From the NCBI GenBank assembly GCA_030248195.1, contig JASAND010015622.1, positions 124,001 to 188,000 on the forward strand: DNA of 64,000 nucleotides, read 5' to 3'. Shown here piece by piece: positions 41,764 to 52,717 of this stretch. The position numbers and the translations under genes were made by a program. Origin of the DNA: Trissonchulus latispiculum (Eukaryota; Nematoda; Enoplea; Enoplida; Ironidae). Positions within the stretch are counted from its first letter, which is position 1, and each line of letters opens with the position of its first letter. A model generated the notes under the pieces. The model saw only the letters and a list, made by a program, of their open reading frames with translations. It ran no database searches and was not told the DNA's origin.

Positions 41764-42271
41764 CACCTGGAACCCAAAACCTAAACCAAAAACCTAAAAC
41801 CCAAAAAGTCAGCATTTTCTCCATCTATAACTAGGACTAGGCCAATTTATATATAGAGTTACCATGAGGGCTGTTTATAACTAGAGATAGGGATACCTGG
41901 AACTAGAGATAGGCCTAGTCCTAGTTATGGATAGGGCATCTTCATTTAAGAATGCGGCCCCAGGAGTTAAGATGACTAGCTTATGCTTAATTTAGTTTTT
42001 AAGTCTCTTCTTTCTTGCGAAAAGAACCCGAAAAGAGCAGAATTCTTTCATGTTTAATACATTTCATATGCAAGAAACATTTTACTAAATCTATTTAAAA
42101 CATTTAGAGCGGCTTGAAACGCTTTTCCAAATCCCGAGTCTCGTCGAAACACGTCACTTCAAAATTCCAAATTCTGGGAGTGGCTGAAAAAGTTCAATAA
42201 ACAGTATATGTGTAAAGAAAATGAAACAATAAGGGGTTTTTGAATTGCCTTCCAAACAGCTTCAGAATCTC
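41764..42271. other. sequence unique to copy B, with a small hairpin element
   Basis: About 41819-41940: CATCTATAACTAGGACTAGG and its inverted counterpart CCTAGTCCTAGTTATGGAT flank related TAACTAGAGATAGGG units, a MITE-like hairpin of about 120 bp. No gene. Confidence 0.5.
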
Positions 42272-45200
42272 GGTTGATGATTTCCTAAGAAACAAGTCTG
42301 AAATGATTTAAAAGGGATGTCTCCCTCTCTCTCTCTCTCTCTCAATTATTCAATTATGAAACCTAATATGCTACACACAAGTTAGTATTACGTTAGCTAC
42401 TGTCAGTGAATTGGGCTCATTTAAAAAGTTTGGGTCTGTACAATCCTCAGTTACCAGAAAACCTTCGAATTTAATCATTTAAACCTTTTAATCAAAAGTT
42501 ACGGTGAGTGCAAGGTTCAGAGACTGCTCCGGGTGACTATATTTTGTGCTAAAATGAAATTAGTTGTTGCTGGCTGGGTCCGCCTCAACTAATGTGGACA
42601 GGCGTTCCTATTTTCAAACAACTTAACCAGCAGGTCTCTAGTTTCCAGAAGCCTCACAAGCCTCGCAACTGAAAATTACACCCTGAAAAGAAAAAAAGCA
42701 CACGGGCAATAATAGTGTAATCTTTTGATTTGCAAATAGCCAGGTTTGTATTTACTAGTTGTAGAATCATGATTGTTCTTGTTTGTTTGTTCTGGTTTAC
42801 GTACGAATTGTAGTTAAGTATTAATTGTAAATTACCCTACGGGAATTGTAAATGTGCGAGTCAGAAATTATACAGTTTCGTTTGCTTTTGCAATTGACAC
42901 TAAAAAGGCACAAAAACTTCAATAGGTAATGAGTATGTAGTTCGTCTTGTCAGTAACTTGTGGTTTTATAAATTGTAATTGTAGTTTTATTCATTGTTAG
43001 TGAAGCGAATCCGTTCACCATTAATTGAGATTGAGATTAGTTAGTTTTTGACCCCTTTAATTTTGTATCATCAATCGTATGGGGTTCATTCACAGGTCCC
43101 CTCCCCTGAGTTTGTGTGAACGTGTAATGTCCAGCCTGAGTGTCTGTGAGCGTGTGTACACGTGTGTAAGGTTCTCTGCCTTTTCCCGTCATCTTAGTTC
43201 TCACTCACTAAGAAGTAACACGTGTGGACTAGACAGAGGGGAACCCCTCTAAAATTAAGGCACAAGTCACCCCTGAAAGAAAGAAACAGAGAAGTTAGCA
43301 ATTAAGATTAACAAACGAAATATATTAAGACTTTAGCTAAGTTTTAAACTAGATAGAGGTTCATTTAGAGCAGGTACGGCTCTATTTCATCTTGGGCTTC
43401 TAGGCCAACTGTTCGCATTACGACTCTCCTCTTTGCTTCTCATTTCCATCGGCTTCTCTTTCGCCTGCGCGCCTGTTAGCAAATAATATTGAAGTCTTTA
43501 GAAACGAAACTCAGGACAAAGGTCTTTCAAAACAAAAACGCCATAAAGTTTAGGGCCAGGGCTGCTGAGGTCCTTTGGGCCACTCGAAAACGGACCCAAA
43601 GTCATAAAAAATTACGTAACCCGAGTGATGGATTGCTCAGGTGCAAAGTCAAAAGAATGAGGCTGTGTCCTCCCTTTCAAACCAGCCAATGACAGAACGC
43701 AATCATGAAAGCAGCCAATCATCGAAAGATGATTGCAAAGGACAGGGGGAAGAAAGTTAACGTGAGACCAAAATTTGCAGTTTCCAGTCAGTCTGTGGTT
43801 CTGGGGTTCTAGCGGATGGCCGCTCTCATTTCGAGTCCTTGGGGGGAGAATCACAGACACCCCTTGAGTTGTTCTGTTGGGAGAGGCTCTGTTTCTCCCC
43901 TTCTAGGATACCTCCCTCAAACATTTGTCCACTTCTTGGAACCTTAGGTTGGGATTGTGGGTGCTCCTGGGGGGGAATGGTTCGCCTAAAATGGATTGGC
44001 TTTAGAAGCCTCTTTCGAATTTCTCCCTCTAGGTTGAGCTGCCCCTCCCCCTTTAGGTATTTTATAATATTTGTAAGTGCGAGTTCTAAAATACCTAATT
44101 GGACCTCGAGTCCCCTATTCGAAAGATATTGTTGAAATCGGCTTCTCGCCGCCCTAGACTATTGATTGACAATTTTATCGTTGCTTTCATGTTTGTGTGC
44201 TAATATCGGCAGATATTAGCTGGATTTCCCTAGATTTAGTGGGAAGGAAATCTAGGATAGGTCATTGGTGGGGGATTTCTGATGGAAATCTCCTCTACAA
44301 AAAAATCTCTTTTAAAATCTCTCAAAAAATCCACTTTCAGCCAGTTTTCTGACCGTTTTTCCAGTGTTTTTAAAGCTGATTCTTGGGCCTGGAATTCAGA
44401 CCATTATTTTCAAATTAACCCCTTTCTAGAACTTTTATCTAAAAATCCTAGCAATTGCTGAGTTTTTGGTTTCTAATTCTAAAAGATACGCGCAATTCTA
44501 CCCCTTCTCGAAATCCAGTTAATACTGCTGAGTCCGTGTTAAAATCGTCAGGTTTTAACCCATTTGATTCAGTTCTAGCGAGTGCCGCCTTCGGGCCTCT
44601 GATCTCTGTTCCGCCTCGCTGCTCTTCTCGATTCGCTTCTCTGCTGCTCCGTGTTCCGTTGTTTCTCCGGATCCCGGACGTCTACCTGCTGCACTGCTCC
44701 TGGACATCAGCTGCTCCCTGTTCTCTTCCTGCTCTACCATCCAGTGTGAGAATCCCCGGATTCCCCTGGCCTCTCCTCCCTGGTTCTTGTCACGCGCTGC
44801 TCTCCTGGAATTCAGCCTGTTCCCGTCAGTTTGCTGAGTTTTCACCCTTGCCTTAGATTCTTTGCTGAGAGCCACCCTTGGGCTTAGGGACACACCTCGA
44901 GAACTCTAGGACTGTCATATTGGGATTTGGAGTGTGGGTTGGATGTTAAGTTTGTCCTGTTGAAGAAGCCGAAGATCTTTTACCAAATCTTTAACTTTCA
45001 ACTGTTTGCCTTTAAAATGTCTGCTATCTTTTTGTCTAAAAGTTTCTGTTCTTTGATCTGCTCTGTTTTTGTCTGTTCTACCAAATCTGCTCAAATTCTC
45101 TCTCTCTAAAGTTCAAGCAACGTTTAAAAAGTTACAGGTCGTCCTCTTAGCAGAGGATAGAATAGTTATTGGTTTTCTGCTGGTGCGTATTGCTGGTAAC

Positions 45201-45975
45201 TATTCGTGACCTGGAACGGGTGGACTTGTGCACACTTTTCAGGTACATATAGGGAGCATATAGGGTACTTCCCCCCTCGACCCCGAGAATCAAATCATTG
45301 TGTGACTGCGAATCAATTCGCAGTCTGAGTAACGGGTGGCAACCAGTAGGCTAAAATGCTAATCTAACCAAAATTTTCTTAGGTTTCAGCTCGAGTTCTT
45401 CTGCTAAGATTCGGAGTAGGGACCTGTGACTGATCGTAACTTTGGGTCTAGTTGTTAGGCGGTGAACGGATTCCATTTGTATCAGTTCTTGCAACAGGGT
45501 TGTAGTACAGTTGATCTTGTGTGTGTGCTGCTTGATATAAAGATAAATTGACACAGTAAATAGTTCATTAGGATCAGAACTTAAGTCGTTGTAGTTGATA
45601 CTAGGGTGGATAGGAAACTGCTGAGTAAACGACATCTAGAAAAAATAGATCAGTCTGGAGCCCATCGAGTTTATCTACGGCGACGCTGACGACGAAGGAA
45701 ATCTTAGTGATATTAGTGAGCCTGAGAACCAACTGAATCCGCCATTTCATCAGTGTCCGGAGTGCCACAACCAGTACAGTTTTAGCATACTCTTCCTAGT
45801 TCACGAGGGTAGTTCTCTAATTGAGCCTGAGCATTCGAAGGTCACGTTCTATTGCAACTGTTCGCAGCCGTGCGATCGTGCTGAGATTGAAGCTTGGACT
45901 GTTGATAGCGAGCCTGAAGGAAGCCCTCATACGGAGCCTTGGTCTTGCATTTTCGAGTGTGACGGTTGTTCCGCC
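42272..45975. repeat. segmental duplication copy B, block 2 (~3.7 kb)
   Basis: Direct copy of 29607-33363. It reaches the point where copy A diverges within the Cys-rich exon and here continues into an intact C-terminus. Copy B therefore looks closer to the parental arrangement. Confidence 0.85.
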
Positions 45976-46071
45976 TTCAAGGTTCTATTCGTTTGCGCAG
46001 TAACCCCTGGTACCGATCCGTGGGTGGCCGTTAAGCATCGTAACTGTCCCCTTGATAACTACTTCCCCTGA
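45654..46071 (+). CDS. terminal exon of an unrecognised Cys-rich protein
   Basis: Open for 138 codons after a candidate acceptor (ATAGATCAG|TC) and ending at TGA 46069-46071. The frame contains no Met at all and has a stop just before the acceptor, so it can only be a downstream exon. It has three Cys clusters (Cys-Pro-Glu-Cys-His; Cys-Asn-Cys-Ser-Gln-Pro-Cys; Cys-Ile-Phe-Glu-Cys-Asp-Gly-Cys) and a final Asn-Cys-Pro-Leu-Asp-Asn-Tyr-Phe-Pro, suggesting a zinc-binding fold; acidic Ser/Glu/Asp linkers lie between. No family is recognised. Copy A is frameshifted and truncated. The upstream exons must lie within or before the duplicated block, but I could not identify them. A gene of a mobile element is possible. 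Confidence 0.4.
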
Positions 46072-47065
46072 GGCACTAGTGAACTCACGTACCCAACAGG
46101 CGGACCGTCTGGATTAGATTAGACCCACACTAGGCTAGCTTGATCTTTAGACCTAAGAGTAGATCCCAGCATCTTCTCGCTGTCTGCCTCTGTGTAGCAA
46201 CGAATTTTGAGCCCCTGGATTTCAGCCACTTTGTTACATATATATGTTTCTGAAGTCTACAAACTAAGTTATGTTTTCCTTGCCCAGATACCGTTTGCTT
46301 TCATGGTCTCTCTTTTCATGGTCTTTCATTGCTCCCATGAACACCTATAGAATGCCGATGACTACATTTATGCTATGACCTTAAATTATCGTATGAGTCC
46401 GACAGTTCATAGAAAGCTGAAGTATGAACATTGGCGCTAAGCATTAAATTTGATCTGTACCAATGTTGCATAAAGGGACAACATTCTACGAAGCAATTTG
46501 AAGCTTACGTCACGTTTAGGCCACTTTGTTCACGTTCATCATGCTTTTTTTAGATATCTAGGAATAGTTGCTAATGATTTAGCATTGCATTTTCAAAATT
46601 ATGCAAAATTATGTATAGCGGATTTGACAATGAATCAGGTTTTGACGCAAGTTGTTTGCTTCATTTTCGTTGCTTATATATTCTATATTTGGATAGAAAA
46701 AGCAATATAAATAGCAAAGCTTCAGCTTGGATTTTATATCGGTTAACGTGGCTATCAAAACAGAGCACCCACTTCTCACAGTTCAGGTCAATCACTTGTG
46801 GCATGTGTGTGATACCAGACGGTGCTGTTTCATAAATGCTCCAGCAGTAAATGCACGAAGTGTTTAATTGATTCTAGGACACGGCTTTGCTTTTCGACTC
46901 CACAGTTCCAAAGCATTGTTTCCTTTGCTCTCTATGTTTAGACAACTCAAACTCTTGTGTTCCAATAGTCTATTGCACTGTTGCCTGGCAAGTTTCACCT
47001 GCTATGATAATATTTAGTCTCCCAAGTCGAAAGATTAATATTAAACTGCTTGAATAACTCACCAA
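46072..47065. other. intergenic, no gene seen
   Basis: AT-rich. Short frames without features. Confidence 0.4.
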
Positions 47066-47073
47066 CCCAGCAA

Positions 47074-47505
47074 TAGAGATGAGCATTTCGGCCCGTCGGC
47101 ACGGCCCGGCCCGGCCCGACCCGGCCCGCGGGCCGGGCCGAGCCGATCTCCATTGGTTAGCGGGTCTGGCCGGGCCGGGCCGAGAAATTTTTTAACTGCG
47201 GGCAGGAGCGGGCCGAAACGGGCCGGATCAACTCTAGAAAATCTTATAAAATCACTAAAATTAGCTACACATTTACTGATTCAGATAATTTTATGGCCAA
47301 ATTTAACATTTCGTAGCATAATTTAGCCTCTCCATCTTGCATTGGAGCTTTTGAAATAATATTGTTAGTAAAATTTTGGAATTTTTCTTTATCGCGCCGG
47401 ACCGGGCAGAATTTTGGAACGGACCGGGCCGGGCCGGGCCGAGAAAAATTTTGGAGCGGGCCGGACCAGGCCGGGCCGAAAAAATCCGGCCCGTGCTCAT
47501 CTCTA
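47074..47505. mobile_element. hAT-type MITE with GGCCGGGCC subterminal repeats (432 bp)
   Basis: Inverted termini TAGAGATGAGCA at both ends. Flanking 8-mers CCCAGCAA (47066-47073) and CCCAGCAG (47506-47513) match at 7 of 8 positions, fitting a hAT target duplication. Next to each end are runs of GGCCCG/CGGGCC, and the middle is AT-rich. Same architecture as the 1.78 kb element at 38956 but a different motif. No ORF of its own. Confidence 0.8.
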
Positions 47506-47513
47506 CCCAGCAG

Positions 47514-48561
47514 ACAATGCCTCTCCTCAAATAGGCCATACGTTTGCTGGAGGGTGGAGTTTTTCACCCCTCAGACATGGAGTTCATCCCCCAAATCCGG
47601 TTTGGTTTGGTGGGCAAAATTTTGGAAAAATTAGCTCCCTAAATTCGAGTCCTTGGCGTCTCTGATCAAGCCTCCTTAATTCTTTACCTGTGTAAAGTAA
47701 TGAATTTTTGGTGAAAGTTCCACACCCTTGGCTCCACGTGAGGTCTTTAAGGTGTTTCTCTCCGCAGACCACAAATGGACAATAGGCGGAGAGAAGAAGA
47801 CTACCGATAGAAAACATAGTCCACATCCTCAAGCCAAGCCGGCGTACGGTTATTGCAGTCTCGCTCAGGGCAGACAGTTTTGTTCTTTCCAACACAAGTT
47901 GCCCCCGCATACCTGTAGAGACTAAGTTGGCTGGAACCTAGATGTGCCCACTTGGAAGGCAATTAATATTAAAAAACATTGGCTGCGGAAAAGGGTCGGA
48001 AGAGAGGCCAAGTCTCAACTAGAAAGGGAAGGGAAGGAAATGGCCGCGCTGTTAGAAACAACCTTTACAAGTTTAAAAAATGCAAGCGCGAAAAGCGAGA
48101 TGTATTGTATTTGACTGAGCAACAGAAGCTCTCTGGACACAGAGGGACCTTTTTCATACACCATGGATCTATACCTGTATAGCTGCCCTAGATCAGTTAT
48201 CTTATTGAGGATAAGCTGTTTGTTTGCAAACTAGTAAATTAGTAAATGCTGGCTATGAATGCAGTATAAATTTCTGAATAGTTAAAGTATCTACTGAGCC
48301 AGCAATTTCAATAATATTCGTTAGTTTAAAGTTAAGTGTATTGACTTATGTTTAATATAAAGTTTGATTCTTCAATTTAATAGAATTGGTGTTATTTATA
48401 ATTATTTAACGCAAAACCTTAGCTTAGTGTAGACACTTATCCTCTTTGTGCACAGAGCCAATCGAAGATTAATCCATTCCAGATGCCACGGTCCACCATT
48501 TTGTTATTAAAAATCCATTTGTGAAAGGTTGAAATCAGGATCTGAAAGATGTGAAGAAAAG
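47514..48561. other. intergenic, probable repeat remnants
   Basis: A 108-codon minus-strand frame (47584-47910) is not recognised. About 48430-48561 is probably the body of the minus-strand SINE whose tRNA head follows. Confidence 0.35.
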
Positions 48562-48634
48562 TGTCCAGGGCGGGGATCAAACCCCCGAGCTTCGGATTAG
48601 AAGTAGAACGCTCTACCACTTGCCCCACATCCCC
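48562..48634 (-). repeat. tRNA-derived SINE head (Arg-TCT-like)
   Basis: On the minus strand it reads like a tRNA: A box GGCAAGTGGTAGAGCG, an anticodon arm with loop CTTCTAA (anticodon TCT), and B box GGTTTGATCCC. The acceptor ends do not pair and no CCA or terminator is placed as in a tRNA gene, so it is a SINE head or tRNA relic rather than a functional tRNA. Confidence 0.6.
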
Positions 48635-49160
48635 GGACGTTGAGACTAGTCAATTACGCTGATTTCAGCCTTTCTGGGTTGCTGATCCTGATATTTAACA
48701 CATTAGTCTCACATTTTTCTTGCAGTACTGGCCTACAAGGCATCCTTGGGCATTCAGTCTGACAACCAAGCTCAAAACAAGCAAAGTGCATCAGTTTTAC
48801 CATTCGAACTCTTGAAGTACCTTTAGCAACTTTTAGCTATCAGAAAAACAATAAAGCACACGATTTCCCTTGAATTAAAAAGCCAAATCTAAAAGTATGC
48901 AAATCACAGTAGGAAAATGGGCATATTTTTATGATTTATGTTTTCAAGTCAATTGCGGGATAAGTTTTAACCTTAAAATCACTCTAAAACTGCCAAAGTA
49001 AATATTCCAAAAACTTATCTTGAGTAGCAAGCTGCATAGTAATAAATTTAAAACTCAGTCAAAATGTAGAAAATCGATTTGTTGGATTCACTTACCAGAA
49101 CTTTGCTGTTAAGCTTTTAGTGCTTATTTTATTTATTTATTTTATTAGCTATTTCGTAGA
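48635..49160. other. upstream region of the spliced receptor gene
   Basis: AT-rich. No promoter element is identified with confidence. Confidence 0.35.
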
Positions 49161-51464
49161 ATGCTTAATCAGTTATCCGTTCTGTACACAATGTTTATCA
49201 TTACTGGATTATTGGCGACGATTACAAGCGTGTTGATATTAGCAGTTATTGTTAAATACTCGAATCTGCGTACAAAGGAGTTTCGACTACTTGGTGGTCT
49301 CTCAGGTGAGCAGAAATTAGTTTAATAAGCTGACCAAAGAACAGCTGCGCCAGAATTTGCCCACAAGAGGTCCAGAAATTTCTGCAGCAGGGGGTAAGAA
49401 AATTGGCCAAAAAATAGGTAATGCGGCTAACATTGTTAATTTTTTTCCGGCTGTGCCGGAATTTTTTACTTATAGTTAACCGTAATAGCTCTCAGAAATA
49501 TAAGCACATTCTAGAAATGAACCGTGTACAAATGATTGCAGATGTCTGGACGCATTGAATAGAGTTATTTATCCATCTATTAGAGTTAGTTAATTATTTA
49601 TCCTTTCTTTTATCAAGAGTGTATAATAGTAAGAGTGTGACACTCTTACACTAGCATGAACAAATCATGCTAGGTATGCTCCGTGAGTTAACTCGGGACC
49701 CCCCCCCCCCGGAACTTCCGGGGGGGTCCCACTTTGCACTATCTACACGCTTTCATATAAGCGTGTGTCTGCTGGCTGATTGGCCCATTAGCCTAAGGCT
49801 TACAGTAGGCATTTTATTAGTAATTTTTAATTAATTAATAATAACTTTAATTAGGTTAATGCAATTAAAAAACTAACTCGATAACTTTGTAGCATTTTTT
49901 CTGCTCTTTTCAATGATATAAAAATTGTTTCATAATACAAAAATTTGAAGGAATGTAATCTGCAACAATTTCTATACCGCTGGAAAGAGCAGAAAAAATA
50001 CTACAAAGTTGTCGAGTTAGTTTTTTAATTGCATTAACCTAATTAAAGTTATTATTAATTAACTAAAAATTACTAATAAAATGCCTACTGCAAGCCTTAG
50101 GCTAATGGGCCAATCAGCCAGCAGACACACGCTTATATGAAAGCGTGTAGATAGTGCAAAGTGGGACCCTCCCGGAAGTTCCGGGGGGGGGGGTCCCGAG
50201 TTAACGCACCGAGCATACCTAGCAGGATTTGTTCATGCTAGTGTAAGAGTGTCACACTCTTGCTATTATACACTCTTGCTTTTATACATCAGGCTAACGA
50301 GGGTCTGCAATGTTACAATGATTATGAAAATAGCACTTCCAAAAACTTGGTTGCACCGATTTGGTAATTTAAACATACAATATCTGTTATGATCGATTAC
50401 CTGCATAATAGATATCTATTCATGTTCTCTTGTTAATCCAGAGAGTGTGACAAGCGCCAAGCTCTCAGTTATTAGACTTGCGACATCATCTGCACAATAA
50501 CGGCTGACCCACTCCCATAAATTAGACGCATCACTTCAAAGAAATTTGCACGCAATGTTTGTGTTCTAAAAGCCAACTGTATCAAGTGTTATGTCGTCAC
50601 TGTAATTGCTTAATTTTAGTTGCTGACCTGTGTGTTGGAGCAGGCTATAGTTTTCTGGGCATTAACGGCTTATACGTAGTCAACAGTCCGAATGAAAAAT
50701 TGATAACTCCAATCGATTGCCTTCTTCGATTAGGAGCCTTGGTCATGAACTTTGGTACCCAGGCATCCATAGGAATGATTGCCGCTCTTTCCATTGATCG
50801 ATTGCTAGCTGTGGTGTGCTACAAAACATACAGTAATCTTAGAAGTAGATATACTTGGTCTTTGATTGCAGCAACGTTTGGACTTTGCTTATTGTCTATG
50901 TCTTACGGGGTGTCTAAAGCTGTTAACCTGTACTATGCGAATGTAAACGTTAGCCAAAAGTGCACGACTCCAGAGGTTTTTTCCTTGGAATTCTTCGTTT
51001 TTAAGAATAAGGCACAAGTTTATGTTGGAATTGCGAGTTTTTTTAACTACACGATTGTCTTAGTTATGCTATTTTTCACCAAGTTCCAGAGGCTTGGTAA
51101 GGTCAAGCAAAGCAAACAATATACTAAAGAATTTCTTGCCAAATTTCAGAGGGAACTCAAAGTAACCAAAACGTCCTTAATTGTGATGGGTACTACTTTC
51201 CTACTGGTAATGGTACCCGCATGGATACAATTTTTCGGTATCCGCTTGATTGAAGATCATTGGCTAAGACAAACCTTGGTCTGGGCAGCCTGCCTAATCC
51301 CTATTAATTCAAGCTTAAATATTTTCATTTACGGTATAAAGTATCGTAGTTTTCAAAACGGGCTTAAACGTCTGCTTCATCTAAATGTTGATCAGGCGGA
51401 CTCGACAGCAATTCAAATTCCAAGTCATTTTCAAGCAAAAAGTGTGGCTTGGATTGTTACATAA
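49161..51464 (+). CDS. two-exon rhodopsin-like GPCR
   Basis: Exon 1 49161-49305 (ATG to CTCAG|GTGAGC) and exon 2 50620-51464 (TTTTAG|TTGCTGACC to TAA) give 329 residues. The phase-1 intron splits the Val codon of Val-Ala-Asp-Leu in helix 2. Helix 1 is in exon 1 (about 8-32). Exon 2 carries the helix 2 Asp51, the helix 3 Cys with Asp108-Arg109-Leu in Ser-Ile-Asp-Arg-Leu-Leu-Ala-Val, a Cys in extracellular loop 2, and helix 6 with Pro-Ala-Trp. Helix 7 reads Asn278-Ser-Ser-Leu-Asn-Ile-Phe-Ile-Tyr, a variant NPxxY with Ser for Pro. There are no stops. It is a cell-surface receptor of unknown ligand, paralogous to the gene at 59441-62077 and the pseudogene at 54407. The intron holds a 665-bp MITE. 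Confidence 0.85.
49355..49490. repeat. interspersed repeat fragment in the receptor intron
   Basis: Shares GGGGTAAGAAAATTG-CCAAAAAATAGGT and TTCCGGC-GCCGGAATTTTT with 55430-55525. Confidence 0.55.
49614..50278. mobile_element. 665-bp foldback MITE inside the receptor intron
   Basis: Almost the whole element is an inverted repeat, with ends CAAGAGTGTATAATAG and its complement. It is flanked by CTTTTAT on both sides (49607-49613, 50279-50285), a 7-bp direct repeat. Arms include matching C and G homopolymers (about 49700 and 50185). It is flanked by intron sequence, so it does not affect the coding exons. A decayed relative lies at 27586-27972. Confidence 0.85.
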
Positions 51465-52717
51465 AGCCAGTTAACATGCATGTGGAATTCAGATTACTGG
51501 TTGTTTTGAAATTTGCAAATTAGAGGTATAAAAATATTACTGCGCTACAGACTTAAAGATGTATTTATTTATTTATTAATGATTTTTATGTTCAGTTCTA
51601 GTATACCGCATATGTTTTATTGCACATATTACCTGAATAAAATGTAATCTTTTAGTCTTTAAATGTTTATTTGTACTCTGCTGTAATTAAATTGTAGACC
51701 TGTGGTAGTGCTTAAGGATTGGGATCATAGGTCATTTCTGTAGATTACTGCTGTTCGGTTTTTGGGCAGAAAACCGCAGAATTCCGGTTAGCCGGTGCCG
51801 AGCTCCCTCCCTCCCAAATTTTGCCTCCTGCACCTGTCTGGTGTTGACCAGTCGTCGCTGTTTGAAACAAAGAGTGCGACAGCGGCAAGTCCTTATTATA
51901 GAACCTCCTTACGTGCTCTGGAGGCTAAAGGCTGACCCCCAGAGTAGCTGTAAATCAAACCTTTGTGCTCTTCATGTTACTCGAAGTAACACACATTTTA
52001 AACGAACACATTCGCTGCGTCGCTGCCACCTGTGATATAAAACATTACTAATAAATTGAGTGCGCCTGAAGTAGCGAAGTTCAGTGGGCCGCTAGCCTCC
52101 TATGCATCTGAAGGAAGCCAGACCTTCCCGAGAAACGCTGATGTTGTCGAGTTCAGCTTCTCATGTGCCTGAGCTGCTCGTGTGTTCGTCCAAAGCAGCA
52201 CTGGTTGAAATGCAGTCATTAGATTGCTGGCAGCTATCAACTCCAAACTTCCTGTTGACTTAATCTATACAGTTAACTGAAATTTGATTGTAATAAATTT
52301 AGCATTCACGTAGGCTAGCGGTTTGTGTGGTGTGCCGCACAAGGGGCTGGGGGGCTCGCTCATATGTCGCTCGCGGCACTTTTGTGTGTCACTTTATCTG
52401 TCTCGCCGTTTATGCGTCACCCTTTGTCGGTTTATGCGTCTCTTGTTTTGGTAGTTTATGTGTCTCTTTTTTGTTGTCAGTTCATGTGTCTCGAATTTTT
52501 GCAGTTTGTGCGCCACTCGCCTACGAAACAAACAGTTGAGAGATACGCTCCTGAAAGTTTGGGTGTATGAAATTCACAAGTGGCAAAGGCACGGAAGCTT
52601 TACAAAACAAACAAATATGTTACAAGACTTTGTCTCAAAATTTTGTTCTCAGGACTCAGATTTTAGCTAAATTGCTTTCCTTATTAAAACTGTTGCAAAA
52701 TCTCACATTTTTGGTAT
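51465..52717. other. intergenic with a degenerate ~25-bp minisatellite
   Basis: About 52380-52520 repeats units like GTTTATGCGTCTCTTGTTTT with variation. No gene is supported. Confidence 0.45.

Noticed and set aside
28642..45975. The duplicated ~4.8 kb blocks as LTRs of a giant retroelement
   Set aside because: No TG/CA ends, no primer site or polypurine tract next to them, and no gag or pol between them; kept only as an alternative in the findings.
47584..47910. 108-codon minus-strand frame considered as a retroposon fragment
   Set aside because: No RT, endonuclease or integrase motif could be placed.
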